DNA from: Tenrec ecaudatus
Lineage: Eukaryota > Chordata > Mammalia > Afrosoricida > Tenrecidae
Assembly: GCF_050624435.1 (NCBI RefSeq)
Contig: NC_134541.1
Location: 104,652,805-104,716,804 of the forward strand
Length of the DNA: 64,000 nt
Direction of reading: 5' to 3'
The notes beneath the pieces are model-generated. The model searched no databases and was not told where the DNA came from. It was given only the letters and a program-made list of their open reading frames with translations. The position numbers were made by a program, and so were the translations under genes. Positions 45,949 through 59,705 of this stretch are shown here, piece after piece; position 1 is the first letter of the stretch, and every line of letters begins with the position of its first letter.

Positions 45949-46422
45949 ACCACATGGCGCCAGTACTCCCGATGCGGAGCCAGTTAGGTTATCATTTTAA
46001 TTTCTTTTCTTTTCCCTTTTGATTCATTTTTAATTTGTTCTCATTTTTATTACTGTCTGCTTTCTTTAGGATTGAGGTTTTCCTGTATTAAATTTTGTTA
46101 CCGGTGTTGGTGGGGTTTTATTTTTATGGTCTGAACTAGGTAAATCTATCAAGGCAGTCACTAGATTAGTATGTCCTTAGGTTTACGGAGAGGGAGGTTG
46201 GGAAGGTACGGGAAGCTCATCGCAATGAGTACAAAAATGAAGACGACGTTCTAAAACTGATTGTGACCGTGATCGTACGATTCTCTTTAATATAGTTAAA
46301 TCATTGAAGTGTAGGGCACATTTCTCATATGTCAATAAAACTTCTCTGTTTTAAGACCATGCTAATTGGAAACCATTTTGACCACACATTAGTCATTGGT
46401 TCCGTTGTGGCTTTTCCTCCTC

Positions 46423-46625
46423 GGGAGCCCTGATGGTGTTGTGGGCCACCAGCTGAGCTGCTAACAGTGAGGTCCAGATTTGAAGCTCCAAGCTTCTCTG
46501 TGGGAGACAGATAAGGCTGTTGTCCCATGAGCATTTCCAGCCTCAGAAGCCCACAGGGCCAGACCTACTCCATCTTATTTGGTCACTAGGCGTTGCAAAA
46601 AACTCAAGGGCAGTGAGTTTGTTTC
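46423..46625 (+). mobile_element. AfroSINE
   Basis: gggagccctgatggtgttgt, gctgctaacagtgaggtcca, gcctcagaagcccacagggc. Confidence 0.85.
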
Positions 46626-46740
46626 TTTTTCTCCTTTTTCTCTTAATGAGGATAAGATGGGGCAGGAACGTTTCCAGACCAGAACTTCTCTCATCCTCCA
46701 ACCTCCTCTTCAAAACATGTTTGACTCTAGAACCAAACAC

Positions 46741-46942
46741 AGGGAGACCCAGTGGGCCAGTCACTGGTCCAGGGGTCACGGTGTCTGGCTGCTGAGAGGA
46801 CAGTGTTCCCTGTTCCCAAGCAGGGAAAGATGAGACCGTCTGCTTCCTTTAAGATTTACAGCCTTGGAAACCACGAGGGGCCGTTCGACTCTGTCCTGTA
46901 GGGGGGCTAGGAGTCGGGGTTGACACTACAACAATGAGGTTC
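46741..46942 (+). mobile_element. AfroSINE
   Basis: gagacccagtgggccagtca, gtctggctgctgagaggaca, ccttggaaaccacgaggggc, and an ACAACAATGAGG end. Confidence 0.78.
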
Positions 46943-47497
46943 AGCTGGGACATTATTTTGATTTGCAAATCATATAATAGATATGCTTCAATCAGTTTCT
47001 ATCAGTGCCTTCATGTGATGTTAGGTAAAAACCTTCGGTGGGGACAGGTCTGTATCCATGGTGGAAATGGCTTCCGTGGACACTTCACCTGGGCTGAGGT
47101 TCCTAACCTGTCTGGAGGAGGTTTCAGGTTTCTCACCTGCCTCTGATTCTTTACAGCTGGGATCACATGCCCCTACTAACAAGATGGGTTTCATTTACTT
47201 TTAGGGGGCTGGCCTAGTAAGCCAAATACCTATGACCCAGAAACTGTTGAATTAGACTCTGGCATGTCCAAAGGAGCCGTTATACCTTGTCTCATGACTG
47301 GCCAGTGCGTTCATTCTACTCACGCGCTGTGGCAAGTATGACGCACTGGGCTTGCAGGTCCTTGTCCTAGCTCCCCTAACTCCTTGATGGCCCAGTGTGC
47401 TTACTATGACAGGTGCCGTGATTCTCCACCCCCACCCCCCCACCACCTTTTAAAAATAGCTTTCACTAAGCATCCATCCAGTAAAAGTGAAACCCAA

Positions 47498-47682
47498 ACC
47501 CACGGCCACTGAGTGGGTCCCCCCCTCTTAGTGACCCTACAGGACAGAGCAGAAGTGCCCCTGCAGGTTTCCCAGACTGAATCTTTAAGGGCGTATAAGC
47601 TTCCTCATTCTATTGAAAAGCACTGGGTGGTCTTGGACTGCTGACCTCAATGTTAACAGCCCAATGCATAACCCATCGGGAG
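47498..47682 (-). mobile_element. AfroSINE
   Basis: cccacggccactgagtgggt, gtgaccctacaggacagagc, cttggactgctgacctcaat. Confidence 0.83.
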
Positions 47683-48103
47683 TAATAATTGCGACCAAGT
47701 CATTATAGGTAGCGAACCTCAGGCAATAACTTCTTGAAATCCAAACTTGAGTTCTTCATCTAACGACATGTCTGAGCAAGGTCTGCAAATTAGAAATGGA
47801 ACTCAGGAGTTCTCCATGTTGGATTGCAGTCCTCCAGATCCTTGTGCCCAGGAGCCCAAGCTTCAGATAGCGCTGACCCCACTCCCGGATGCCATGGATG
47901 TCACTATTTCTGAGCCATCTTCACTGTCACCGAGTGAAACCACCAAGGATCTATCTACAGCACTGGCTGGCTATACATGTCATCATTTTCATTGGCGTAA
48001 GGTTTTGGTGGTCACCCAATTGGAGCCACAGGAGTAGTTCTTAAATCGTGATGGTTTTGAGATGCTGAAATACCAGTCGCTTTGTAATCCCTACATCCTT
48101 TGC

Positions 48104-48270
48104 TGTTATTGTTGGTTCTGACTCACAGGGACCCTGTAGGACAGCATAGGGTCTCCCAGGTTATCATTTTATGGGAATTGATTGCCAGGTCTCTCTGGCA
48201 GAGCACCAGGGTGGATTGGAACTGCCAACCCTTGGGTTAGCAGCCAAGTGCTTAACCATTGTATCACAGA
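48104..48270 (-). mobile_element. AfroSINE
   Basis: ttggttctgactcacaggga, ccctgtaggacagcataggg, ttggaactgccaacccttgg, ttaaccattgtatcac. Confidence 0.82.
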
Positions 48271-48548
48271 AATCGACATGGTGTAGGACAAAACAACAGA
48301 CAAACAAAAAACCAGCTGGAAAAGTAACCCGGGAGAACTCTCTTTAGAAACAATCCCAACAGATTCATCAAAATGCACAAAAGGGAGAGGGGTCAAGCAC
48401 AGAAGGGCTACTTCGCCACAAACACAAAAATTAAGGTTCAGCCCCAAACAAACAAACTTACATTGCTCCTTGAACTAAGAGGATTAAAATTCAATTAGGT
48501 TTGCATCTCACCCTTGAGAGGTGCCCCACCTATTATATTTTTAAAGAG

Positions 48549-48746
48549 GGGCCCGGGCAGTACAGTGGTTAAGCAGTGGACTGATGACATGGTTTGAACC
48601 CACCTGCAGCTCTGCGAGAGAAAGAGGAGGAATTCTTTCAGATAGACTTACAGCCGTGGGAACCCTGTGGGTTTTCTAGGGCAGCTCCATTCTGCCCTAG
48701 TGGCCATGGAGTCAGGACGGGCTTGACATCAACTGGTCTGGTTCTA
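48549..48746 (+). mobile_element. AfroSINE
   Basis: gggcagtacagtggttaagc, gtttgaacccacctgcagct, ggaaccctgtgggttttcta. Confidence 0.85.
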
Positions 48747-48774
48747 AGACCATAGTCCATGTCACAGCTTTGGT

Positions 48775-48934
48775 TGTTACAGGGGCAGTGACAAAGAAGG
48801 CCCTCAGCAAAAGGGACTGACACAGTGGCTGCAAATATGGGCTCGGGTAGGACTAGGTAGTGCTTTGTTCTACTGTGTATAAGGTCGCTATGGGTGGGAA
48901 CCAATTCAATGGCACTGAACAGTAACAACATTGA
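48775..48934 (+). mobile_element. RTE/BovB-type LINE 3' end
   Basis: gactgacacagtggctgcaa, atatgggctcgggtagg, gtgctttgttctactgtgta, and the end aattcaatggcactgaacag with AACAAC. Only the last 160 bp are retained. Confidence 0.85.
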
Positions 48935-49139
48935 TCACTATTACACTTCAATTGTTTGGAATGACTTTCCCAGAACCCGTTAAAGAAACAGTAGGCTCAG
49001 CGTCATGAAACTTTAGCGAGTTAGTAGGAAATGGAAAGAACCTAGGTCATTTTTGGTTGGTCTCAAAACTCACTCTTATGATCTAGATTGGAGACTCTTC
49101 ACATGACTCCCTTCTAGGTAGGGAGGGCAAGAACACCGA

Positions 49140-49440
49140 GAGTTTATTTGGTGCCCTGTATGTGGCAAATATTTCATAGACTCTGTCTGAAAAGTTCTAC
49201 ATCACTGTGCGAGGGGTAATTCAGGTCCCATCACAGACAAGATAGAGCTGGTAGAGGTGAAATCATCTCGCAAGGCTGTTCCCCTGAAGCACTCATACAA
49301 CACAGCCTCTGAAGACGGGCATACACTTCAGGGGGGAACCAACAGGGTGAAAGGCTTTACTGTTCTAAGCTCACTCTCCTCATCTGGAAGATGGCTGTGT
49401 CAAGGCCAACCACTCCATGTTTGTAAGAGAGCGAAGTGAC
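49140..49440. mobile_element. Possible MIR/L2 relic
   Basis: gtgccctgtatgtggcaaat and aagctcactctcctcatctg resemble ancient mammalian repeat cores, in weak form. Confidence 0.3.
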
Positions 49441-49489
49441 ACTGTGCCTGGTAAACACTTAGCAGGGTACCTATCACAGCAGTGGTCGC

Positions 49490-49790
49490 TGTTCGCTACC
49501 ATCAAGTCACCCTTAGCTCACGCTGACCCCATACACAACCAGAATGGACCGTTGGGATCCATAGGGTTTCCATCGGCTGTATTTCCCATGTAGATCACCT
49601 GGCCTTTCTTCCTACTCTGCCTTAGCCCAGCCACTCTGCAGAAACCTGCTCAGCAGCATGGCAGCAAGACTCCATTAGGTGGGTGACGAAAGTGCGTGAG
49701 GAGCACTGGCCAGGAATTGAACCCAGGTCTCCTGCAGGGCAGACAAGCTCTCAGCCTCTGAACCACCACTTCCCTATGACATAGTAAGGG
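49490..49790 (-). mobile_element. Old-type AfroSINE
   Basis: gctaccatcaagtcaccctt, gggatccatagggtttccat, ggaattgaacccaggtctcc, and a tRNA-like head at 49730-49785. Confidence 0.6.
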
Positions 49791-50244
49791 CTCTATAAGT
49801 CATAGCTGTTATTATTTATTAATATCATTATTGCCATCACATTATCACAGAGAGAGAGACAGGTTTGGATTGAGATTTGGTTGTTCTACTACATTAAAAA
49901 AAAAGTCTGACATGGAGGATCACAAGAAGTCTAAATGGTAGAAGCCGGAACACTATTTCCATCGAATGCACATTCTAATGGGAGTGCCAACACGCAGAAT
50001 GCAAATCTTATTAAAGAGATTTTTTTTCCTTATAATGAGGAAGTCATGGGAAATACCTGTGCCTCTTTCCAATTATCCTAAAACTATCAAGAAAAATTAC
50101 TTTTACTTTTTATTCCCAAGGAAACTCTGAATCATTGAAAAGAGAAAACAAATAGGTTACAGTTAACTTTGGATCAGAAAAATAATGAAATATCTATCTA
50201 CCGGTTTATCCAGATCTTGAGATAGATATCAAGTATAAAATGAG

Positions 50245-50315
50245 AGGGCTTCAAAGTTCACAGAAAAATGGAATTGAAAGATAATGCAATTCTTCTACCA
50301 ACGTTTGAAGTCCCT
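50245..50315. mobile_element. Palindromic MITE-like element
   Basis: 71 bp, agggcttcaaagttcacaga to acgtttgaagtccct; inverted ends of the same family as 19721. Confidence 0.6.
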
Positions 50316-50979
50316 TAGAAATAAGTAGACATTTCCCTCCCAGCTTGGAGTTCTCATAAAAAACAAAACTAGATTCTCTCTTCTTGGTTCCTACCATAGA
50401 GAAGAGCGTGTCATTGGTGACCAACTACCAGTGCACTTACAGGACAAACTGGCTTTTATCTAAGGAATGTGGAGAGCTGCTGAAGGTGAGCAGAAAGAAT
50501 GCAGAAGATGAAAAATACAAAAGGTAAAAAACAACAACACTAAACGAAAATAAGGGCAACCTAAAGAACAAGCTACTGACCAAGGCTGACAATAGTCACT
50601 CCTGTCTGTGGCCGTGTTTTGACCGAACAGGCTGGAATGTGAATCTCAAATGGCTCCCTTGCCTGCCCTGCCTCTGGGTCCTCTTGTGAGTGTTGATGTG
50701 TACGGGTTGGATGCTTCTCGCAGGTCTAAACCACCCTAATTCCTCGGCGTCTTGCTCATTTGACAACAGCACCTCTGGTACTACTGAGTTTGACAGTGCC
50801 TTAACTCCACCTCCTAACAGTGAAACTCACATTGAAAAGGATGGGAAGCATCTACAACCCAAAATGAGGGGGAGGGGTCTTACCACATAGGGCTGCCATG
50901 GGACAGAACTGACCACCATGGACTAGGTCTCCTTGGTTGGGCACAGCATGTACAACTTTCATTTTATCAGGTCAAAACA

Positions 50980-51293
50980 TTGAAACACAAGATTGGATTT
51001 TTTAAAAACAGAGAACAAAGCCAAACTACTCTATACTAACTGTCATCATTTCATAAAAGGAAAGCTATGGTTCATAACCTAGAAGAAGGAATCAAGTCAG
51101 ATCCTTCCCAAAGACCCGTCACATCAGCACTAGGCTTTGATCTGGTGTTAGGAACTACTGTTTTAATCGACAGATTCTAGAATTCTCTTGAAACACAAGA
51201 TTGGATTGTTAAAAAATAGAGAACAAAGACAAACTACTCTGTACTGTCATCATTTCATAAAAGGAAAGCTATGGTTAATAACCCAGAAGAAGC
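50980..51293. repeat. Direct duplication, two ~107-bp copies 208 bp apart
   Basis: Copy A 50980-51088 and copy B 51188-51293 share ttgaaacacaagattggatt, agagaacaaag, tcatcatttcataaaaggaa and agctatggtt, about 90% alike by eye. The 99 bp between them is single-copy. It does not resemble the SINE, LINE or MITE families here. Confidence 0.85.
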
Positions 51294-51956
51294 AGCTCTA
51301 GAGAGAGCTCCGTGCACACCTAACAGAAAACAGACAACGACATACTCCCGTCGTCTAACCAGCGACAGTGTTAGCACGTCTCCAACATCAAGCCCATAAA
51401 GGAATGGGAGGAGTAAAGTCATTGTGAGGTCAGCTTTTCATTGTCCACCCTCATTAAGAGTTCCTCCTTATCAATCTATTACATTTTATCTATTCAACTC
51501 TAAAGCAAGAGCAAGTAAAACCAGAGTCCCCAAAGTATAACAATTAAAAACAACAATCACACTGCTTAACCTTTCTACAAAACAAAAGCAAACCAGAGCC
51601 TTAAGTGATACACTTCCCATTGAGGATGCTCATATACCAAGAACTCCTTCATATTTCATAGGTATCATTTGAAAGGGACTCCACATGAAATAGCATATCA
51701 TTTTTAATGCAATGATTAGACTGTCTATTTTAATACAGGCATTTTTCTATTAGTCTGAGTCCAGGAAGTTAAAAAAAACTTTTAAAAGAGTCTTAAAATA
51801 CAGAAGGAGTAGCCTACATTAATGAAAATCAACTCAAATAAATCTCTTTTCTTTTTCAATTAGGATTTTACTAAGGTTGGACAGTTGATTTATTTAGTTC
51901 TGTTTCTTACAATTTGGGTATGATGCCATATTATATTATGGGAGGTCAGAAATGAA

Positions 51957-52480
51957 CTTTTCACATCCATCCACCCATCCACTCTTCCATTCATTCACAC
52001 AGTCATATATCCATTTATATATCCACCCATCAATCCACTTCTCTACTTATGTATCTGTCTACTTACCTACCTACTAATCTATACATACATATACATCTGC
52101 CTATATGTCCATCCAACCAGTCACATATCCATCTATGCATCCATTCATCTATCTACTTCTCTAAGTATATCTTTTTACAAACCTACCCATCCATGCACAG
52201 TCATATACACATGTCCATCAATTCATCTACTTTATCTGCTTATTCATATATCCTCCCATCCATCCATGCACTTACACATTCATCGGCCTATTTATCTACC
52301 TACCTATCTACCTTTTTACTCACCATATACATATATATTATCTCCTTTATGTATCCATCTATCCACCCACCCACCCATCAACCTACTTATACACATACAT
52401 ACATACATCTTTCCATCTATCCATCCATTCATCTACCTTATCATTATCTATCCAGTTCTCTATCCTCCCATTTTGTCTCT
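51957..52480 (+). repeat. Degenerate tetranucleotide (CATC/CATA/TATC) microsatellite
   Basis: About 520 bp of catccatccaccc, tctatccatccatt and acatacatacatac variants. It creates a long chance frame rich in Ser, Ile, His and Tyr that should not be taken as a gene. Confidence 0.95.
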
Positions 52481-52489
52481 CAAATAGTA

Positions 52490-55120
52490 CCTTTCACTCG
52501 TAGGCTATGAATACAAGCTTGCAGCTGTGACTCAGCAAGCCCTCACTGTCTTTACCTACATGTTCTTCCAAGTCCCTGAGAGCCCCTGCAGGGCCCTGCT
52601 GTGCCCGTGCGTGCACTCAAATGGAGAGAGCAAGATGCTTGGCCGTATGGCATTTTCTTTGGTCTTCATTAAGTTGAAGCATCTAGCCCACCATTTCTGA
52701 CGTGCCCAAGCTAGCGGTTTCCTAAGGTGCAATCTGACACGACGTTGGCAATGAAATATTTTAAGGTCTCAAGAAAAAGCAACCAAACAAAAAGAAAAAG
52801 TATAAAATAAAATAAAAATTCTGGTCTTGATGTCACTTTTGCTCACTCCAGGGACCGTTGAGGGGTAGTGCTATCACTGTATGTCACACGTTGCTTGGCA
52901 TTCAGGGATCTTGGGGGTGGGGTGGGGTGGGGATGCATGTTTTATGTGAAGAAAGAAATGACCCGGGTAACTTACAGTGCAACGGGATCATTCTGCCAGA
53001 GCAGAGCATCGTGGGACTCTCGTTGCTACCTGGTCTATGCCTAGCTCCTCCCTGCCCTAGCGTGGAGGGGCTTTCTCATGCACAGAAGGTTAGGAATGTT
53101 AACGTGTTAGCAAGCAGGACAAGCATGACAAATGTCTGTCTTTCTGTCGAGGTAACATTTCCATTAAAACTATGTACACATCAAACAGATTTCCCCCAAT
53201 ATTTGTGGCATACAATTCATCCAACAGGGTTTCTTTCCCCACCCTCCCACCCATCTCCATCCCACCCCACTCCCACCCCTCCACGCAGAGGCGCAAAGAT
53301 GCAACAAAGACCAAGTCAAAGTACACAAAGAAACCAAGGGCCAATCAACCAAGAGAAGCCTGCCCCCAGGCTTAATTCAAGCAAGCCATTCACCGAGCTC
53401 ATGTGATGGTGGACCCGTCCAATCCAGAACGTACTACAGACACATCAGCAACACCAGGTGCCATGCAATGACCAGATGACCGGCTGCCCCATTGCCATGC
53501 TTGGATTGGATCAATCTCAGAAAACACGTTCCTGTGAGAGTTCTTGGACCGTTGTCTTTGCATAAATCCAAGTGGAGCTTAAAAAGAGAGTTTGGGGGAG
53601 GTCAACTGCCAACCAAATGTTTCCTAAATGCCCAGCGAAGATGTTGGCCTGTTCCCCTTCAATGGAAGGATAAAATTATCTAGTCCAGTCAGGTCTTTCT
53701 CTTTGGGGGGGAATCTCTGCCCACACCAGATGGTCTTCCTCCGGAAGGTCAACATTCAGGGCTCTCAGGGTGCTCCCTTGATCACCAGCATGTGATCGCA
53801 GAACCAACAAAGATTATGGGCAGGGAGTTACAAGGTGGTCATGAAGGGCCTTCCAGACGGTTCTGAGGTCACCGGTGTTCAGCAGTTCTCAAAGGGCTCT
53901 GAATCTTTAATTTGATGAGGGCTTAATTTGTGCTGATAAAAGGTGAACTCCTACCCACTGGGGGCATCCAACTTTTGCTTTCAAGACCTCTGAAGAGGGA
54001 TGCTTGTGGCCACAAGGAACTTGTGTAAGGCTCTCTCTCTCTCTCCTGATCAGATGGCACCAGCGAGTGAGTGTGGCCAAAGCCTCTCTCCCCTTCTGGC
54101 TGACTTGACTTCTTATTCTAAAACTGCTTCTTTGGGTGAACAAGGTTCTTTCCCTTGTTCCTTTGTCCTCCTATCTTCCGGAGCACAGTAAGCAAAGGCT
54201 GCCAGGATGCAGTGCGCTGCAGTACCGGTGCAGAAATAACTTCTACTTCCTGAGATGATGTCTAGTCACGTGGTTTCTTTGGGGTGGATTTCTGTAGCCC
54301 TTCTGACAATGTCCCATGTCTCCCTCCGTCTCCCCACCAGCCTGACATGCACACCTTCCTTCTCTTTGCCCAAATTCCAGGAATGAAAGGAAGTGCCACC
54401 ATATCTAAGCTGACCCAAGCCAGACCAGAAATGTCATTTTAAAGATTGTGTTCTGGCATTTTCCCTGGACCTGTGGCTGCCTCTCCCTCCATGGCATTGC
54501 CCCATCTGTAGCAAATGTCATGTGCCTAACAAAGCTAATCAGGGCTGGGAATCCGTTTCCAGCGCAATCAAGGAGACCCAATGTACCATTTCCTTAATGA
54601 ATAAGAGGCCAATTACACGGGCAAGAGCATATTCAGTTGGCTTCTTTGATGGAAACTATTGCATTAAAGTGGGAATTGTAGAGTTGTCCAAAGTCTACCA
54701 ACCCAAGAGAGGGGCAATTTCTCAGGAGATGTTGCTGATGGGAAATCTGAATATTAAACCAACAGACTTTATACACATATGTATTTGCATACATGGTATC
54801 TGAACAGGAAGCAACATCTTAACTTCATTTTTGGAAAAACTGAAGTGGACAGGGCTGAATTCTCAAAGAATTCTACCTAAAAATATTATTACATGGACTT
54901 TTTTTTCCCTCTCAGAGATGTACATTGGTCTTATTGGGGAAACTCACTTAAATTCTATCTTTGTAATTAACCTTTTTTGTTGTTTTAATTTTTTTTAACC
55001 CTCAATGAGAGGATCCATGTACTTACTCATCCTGAAAAGTGAGATTAAAAAAAAATCCACAGAAATAAAATCTGTTTGAGATTCTTATAATGATACAGCA
55101 AGTGAAAGCCACTCCCGTTA
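52490..55120. other. Intron, SINE-free
   Basis: No exon recognised. Includes a (CT)n tract at about 54030-54046. The AT-rich 54500-55170 part looks like conserved non-coding DNA. Confidence 0.4.
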
Positions 55121-55125
55121 TAATT

Positions 55126-55151
55126 AGATGCTAAATGGGAATTTAGCATCT
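55126..55151. repeat. Perfect 11-bp inverted repeat with 4-nt loop
   Basis: Arms agatgctaaat and atttagcatct separated by ggga, in a SINE-free AT-rich intron segment. Confidence 0.9.
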
Positions 55152-56082
55152 CGAGCTATTTTCATAAATATAATTAAGGGTTGGAAGTGAACTTGGAGAA
55201 GCTCTGAGGTGGGGGGCTCAGGAGCAGAGAAGGGTTCTCATTTGTAGGGCAGTCTGGAGAATTTCAACAATGGGTGGCAGTTTTCTCCAATGAGTTGCCC
55301 TTTCTCTAGTGCCCTAATCCAGTCTCTGTGTGTCTTGAAAGTAGGAAACTTAAGGCAAAACAAGGTTTACTTCTTCACAAAGGACTCCTGGGGGACTGCG
55401 TAACTTAGGTATTTAGAACTGTATCCCGTTAATGGTTTGAGTCATCAAAAGACCAGCTACCATCCTCAAAACCTGTCATGGCTCTTTCTAAGAAAAAAAA
55501 ATCATCCTTGTTGTACCTGAGATACAATCAGACAGCTGATGGCCAGCCTGTCTCACAGAGAGCCGCTGGCTACAAGTTTTTAAGTGGGGCTGCGCAAAGG
55601 CTGCTCTTGGGGTGTCAGGACTTGAGCGATTTTGCTCTTACTGAGATGGCCAGAGACTCCCAGAGTCGCAATGAGCTAACGACACACCTTGTGAGGAATG
55701 GAATGGACCCGCTGGGAAAGCACATCGTAGCAAATTGAGGGCCAAGGGAGGAGCTAATTCACAGGAGACCGGGGGTTGGGGGGGCGGGGAGTGGGGAGGA
55801 CCAGGAGCTGCTGACACTTCTCCATCCAGACCCAGAGACATCACCTGCTTACCTGTCTGACCCAGCATGCCTCAGCCACACATGCAAATTATTGTCATTA
55901 TTGTTTTATTCATGAGACAGATATTTTTTTTAAACCAAAGATGTCATTACCAGAATAAGCACCCACCAAGACGACTGGGCATGCATAGCACCTGGACATT
56001 CACATGTACATCCTCAGAAGACAGAGCCAAGGAGTTGCATTCAATATGAAAACCCGCTTTCTGCTTTTGTTTTAAAGACAGG

Positions 56083-56289
56083 CCACACATACAAACACAC
56101 ACACATACACACCTGCTGCTTCCAGAACCAGCTCCTCTGTGAAGCCCACATAATAACACTCCATCCCACCTCCATCCCGGTGTCTGGCCCTTGAGTTGTC
56201 TTCTGGCACATGTGTGGGGCGGGGAGGGATAGTATGTGGGGTGTCTGTGTGTGCGCGTGTGTGCGTGCGTGTGTGCAGTGTGGGTGTAT
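56083..56289. repeat. (AC)n and (TG)n tracts in inverted arrangement
   Basis: An AC-rich tract at 56083-56122 and a TG/CG-rich tract at 56240-56289 face each other about 600 bp downstream of the 65-nt exon. Confidence 0.8.
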
Positions 56290-56775
56290 GACAAATCATG
56301 GCTGACTCAGGTTCGTATGCTCAGACACTGGACATGGCCTAGAAGAATTCTAGGTCTGTACCAACCCCATTCCTTTTAGGTTAAAACTCGCAAAACTGGT
56401 TGGAAGCTTAGAGGGCTAGAAGCTTCACTTGGTGTGACGTGGTGAGAAAAGTGACATCGGGTGTTTGGCATGTCGGTGAAAGACCTGTGGTTTTCTATCT
56501 TCTTCTTTGCCTCCCACAAGTCGGAGGAAACCATGGCCTTGCTTGGAAGACCAGAAGGTCAGAGCATGGGGTCTACATGCGTGCGGGCACAGTGTGTTGG
56601 CAGAGGAACCAGGGGTCTGTCAGGCTACCAGAAAGCGGCAAGGCGTGTGGTTGTTTGGTGTCTTGGCAACAAGGAACAGGAGCTGAGAGTGAAGGAGGCT
56701 TCGTGGTGCACCCCTCCCTCGCTGGTTCCGTGCTGGCTGTCCACTGTGGGATCTGACTTTCACGTTCAAGCAGCT

Positions 56776-56781
56776 CATGCA
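56776..56781 (-). promoter_or_regulatory. UGCAUG 92 nt downstream of 65-nt exon
   Basis: Forward catgca within ctcatgcattt. Two further transcript-strand copies lie at 55980-55985 and 55881-55886, so three occur within 1 kb downstream of the exon. The downstream position is associated with exon inclusion. Confidence 0.4.
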
Positions 56782-56871
56782 TTTTTCCACCCAGGCTGGC
56801 CGAGACTCTCCGCTCCCCTCCAGCTACGTTAATTTCTGCGTGGTTTCCAAGTACGAGAGGAAAGGTCCTTA

Positions 56872-58310
<1,439 letters not shown>

Positions 58311-58315
58311 ACATC

Positions 58316-58498
58316 TCCCTTGCCATGGAGTCGATGCTGACTCCTAGCAAGCCTGTGACGTGGAGTGGGTTTCCCAGGCTATGAAACACTTGCCAGGGGC
58401 GGGCTGCCTCACCTTCCTTCTGTGGAAGGACTGGTGGGTTGGAACTGCAGACCTGGGGGATTAGCAGCCCAAGGCATAACCCGCCCAACCACGAGAGC
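58316..58498 (-). mobile_element. AfroSINE
   Basis: ttgccatggagtcgatgctg, gactcctagcaagcctgtga, ggtgggttggaactgcagac. Confidence 0.82.
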
Positions 58499-58935
58499 AA
58501 GCTGGAAAAACACCATGGGGGTGTTATCCTGAAAGGCGTTCTTCCTCCACACCACCCCTGGAGACACACCCCGAACTTGGAGCATCTGTCTTTTAGAGCC
58601 AGTCTAAGGAAACCCATCTCCCCTGGAAGACACCAAGGACAGACGGGGTGACCCTGGGCCCCCTATCTCCTGTTGTCTCATTAGGCTTCAGGAAGCTGAC
58701 TGAAATGTGCTGAGGAGTTTCCAAAACTGAGCCGTTGGTGGGACCAGCACTCTGGCTGGTGGTGAGGGGTGGATGATGGACGGGGAGGGATGTCAGCCCA
58801 TCATCCTCGGGTGTGCTTGCCCGTTTCTCTGCCTTTTGTAGGAGGCACCAGCCTGGGCCTGGTGAACAGTCATGAACATATATGACACATGGTTGGGAGA
58901 GGATGCGTTTGGCTTGATATCGATGATGGTGGACC

Positions 58936-59055
58936 GCACTTGGCGGTTTCCAAAGCTGTGATGCTTCACAAGCAGATGGCCAGGCCTTGCTCCCAAGGTG
59001 CCTCTGGGTGGGGCTGAACCTCCAGCCTTTTGGCTAGTAGCTGCTTGTACGGTAT
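58936..59055 (-). mobile_element. Old-type AfroSINE fragment
   Basis: gatggccaggccttgctccc and ggtgcctctgggtggggctg, aacctccagccttttgg; older-subfamily wording. Confidence 0.65.
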
Positions 59056-59069
59056 CCACTGCTGCCCAG

Positions 59070-59246
59070 GGGACTCGGACTCACATTGTCCCTACAGAAC
59101 AGAGAATTGCTCCTTCACGTGGCCAAAGCTGTACATCTTTACAGCAGAGCACACTGGTTCATCTTCCCTACTGCACAGTGGTTGGTGGGTTTGAACTACT
59201 GACCTTGTGGTTTGCAGTACAACACCTGAGCCACAGCGCAGCCATG
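59070..59246 (-). mobile_element. AfroSINE
   Basis: ggactcggactcacattgtc, ggtgggtttgaactactgac, cttgtggtttgcagtaca. Confidence 0.75.
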
Positions 59247-59705
59247 GAAGGCACTGCGGTGACTGAAGGCAGCTCTGAAGGGAGAAATGGCTGTGTGTGT
59301 ACATTGTCTGTATACAGCTTTTTCTTGCCCACTGGGTGGGGGTCAAAGGTATTTGCCGTGGTCACCAGTTGCTACGTAAATCAGGATTTGGTGACTAGGA
59401 ATTCAAACACAGCCCAAATCTCCAGCAACATCCCATTAACAAACATCTTTTTCTCAGATCTGGTAGTTCACCCCAAGAACTTATGCACTTGCTTCAGGAG
59501 ATGGGAGCCACCAGTGAGTTTGATACTTGGGCGAGGTGGCAGGAGTAGGAACAGAAATTAAGCCTTGTCGATAAGGGGAATTGCCTTTGAGAGTCCTCGG
59601 ATCAAGCACATGCGTCTACACCCACGATCCTTCCACAGAGCGGTCCTCCACAAAGCTCCCCCATCTGCTTCTGAGCTAGCCACCTGGAGAAAATCTGTGT
59701 CTCTC

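Noticed and set aside
47747-48037. 96-codon frame with protein-like composition
   Set aside because: No domain recognised, no splice or promoter context, and its neighbours are SINEs; not enough to call a gene.
38848-49790. tRNA genes suggested by B-box-like GGTTCGAA/GTTCAAA blocks
   Set aside because: These are heads of tRNA-derived SINEs; no complete cloverleaf was seen.
51957-52480. CRISPR-like or satellite array
   Set aside because: Irregular tetranucleotide slippage with no spacers, in a mammalian intron.
52049-52510. 153-codon frame rich in Ser, Ile, His and Tyr
   Set aside because: Translation of the CATC/CATA tetranucleotide microsatellite.
52858-53406. 182-codon plus-strand frame
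   Set aside because: Low-complexity Pro/Thr/Ser end arises from a C-rich tract; no homology recognised and it runs antisense within the RBFOX1 intron.
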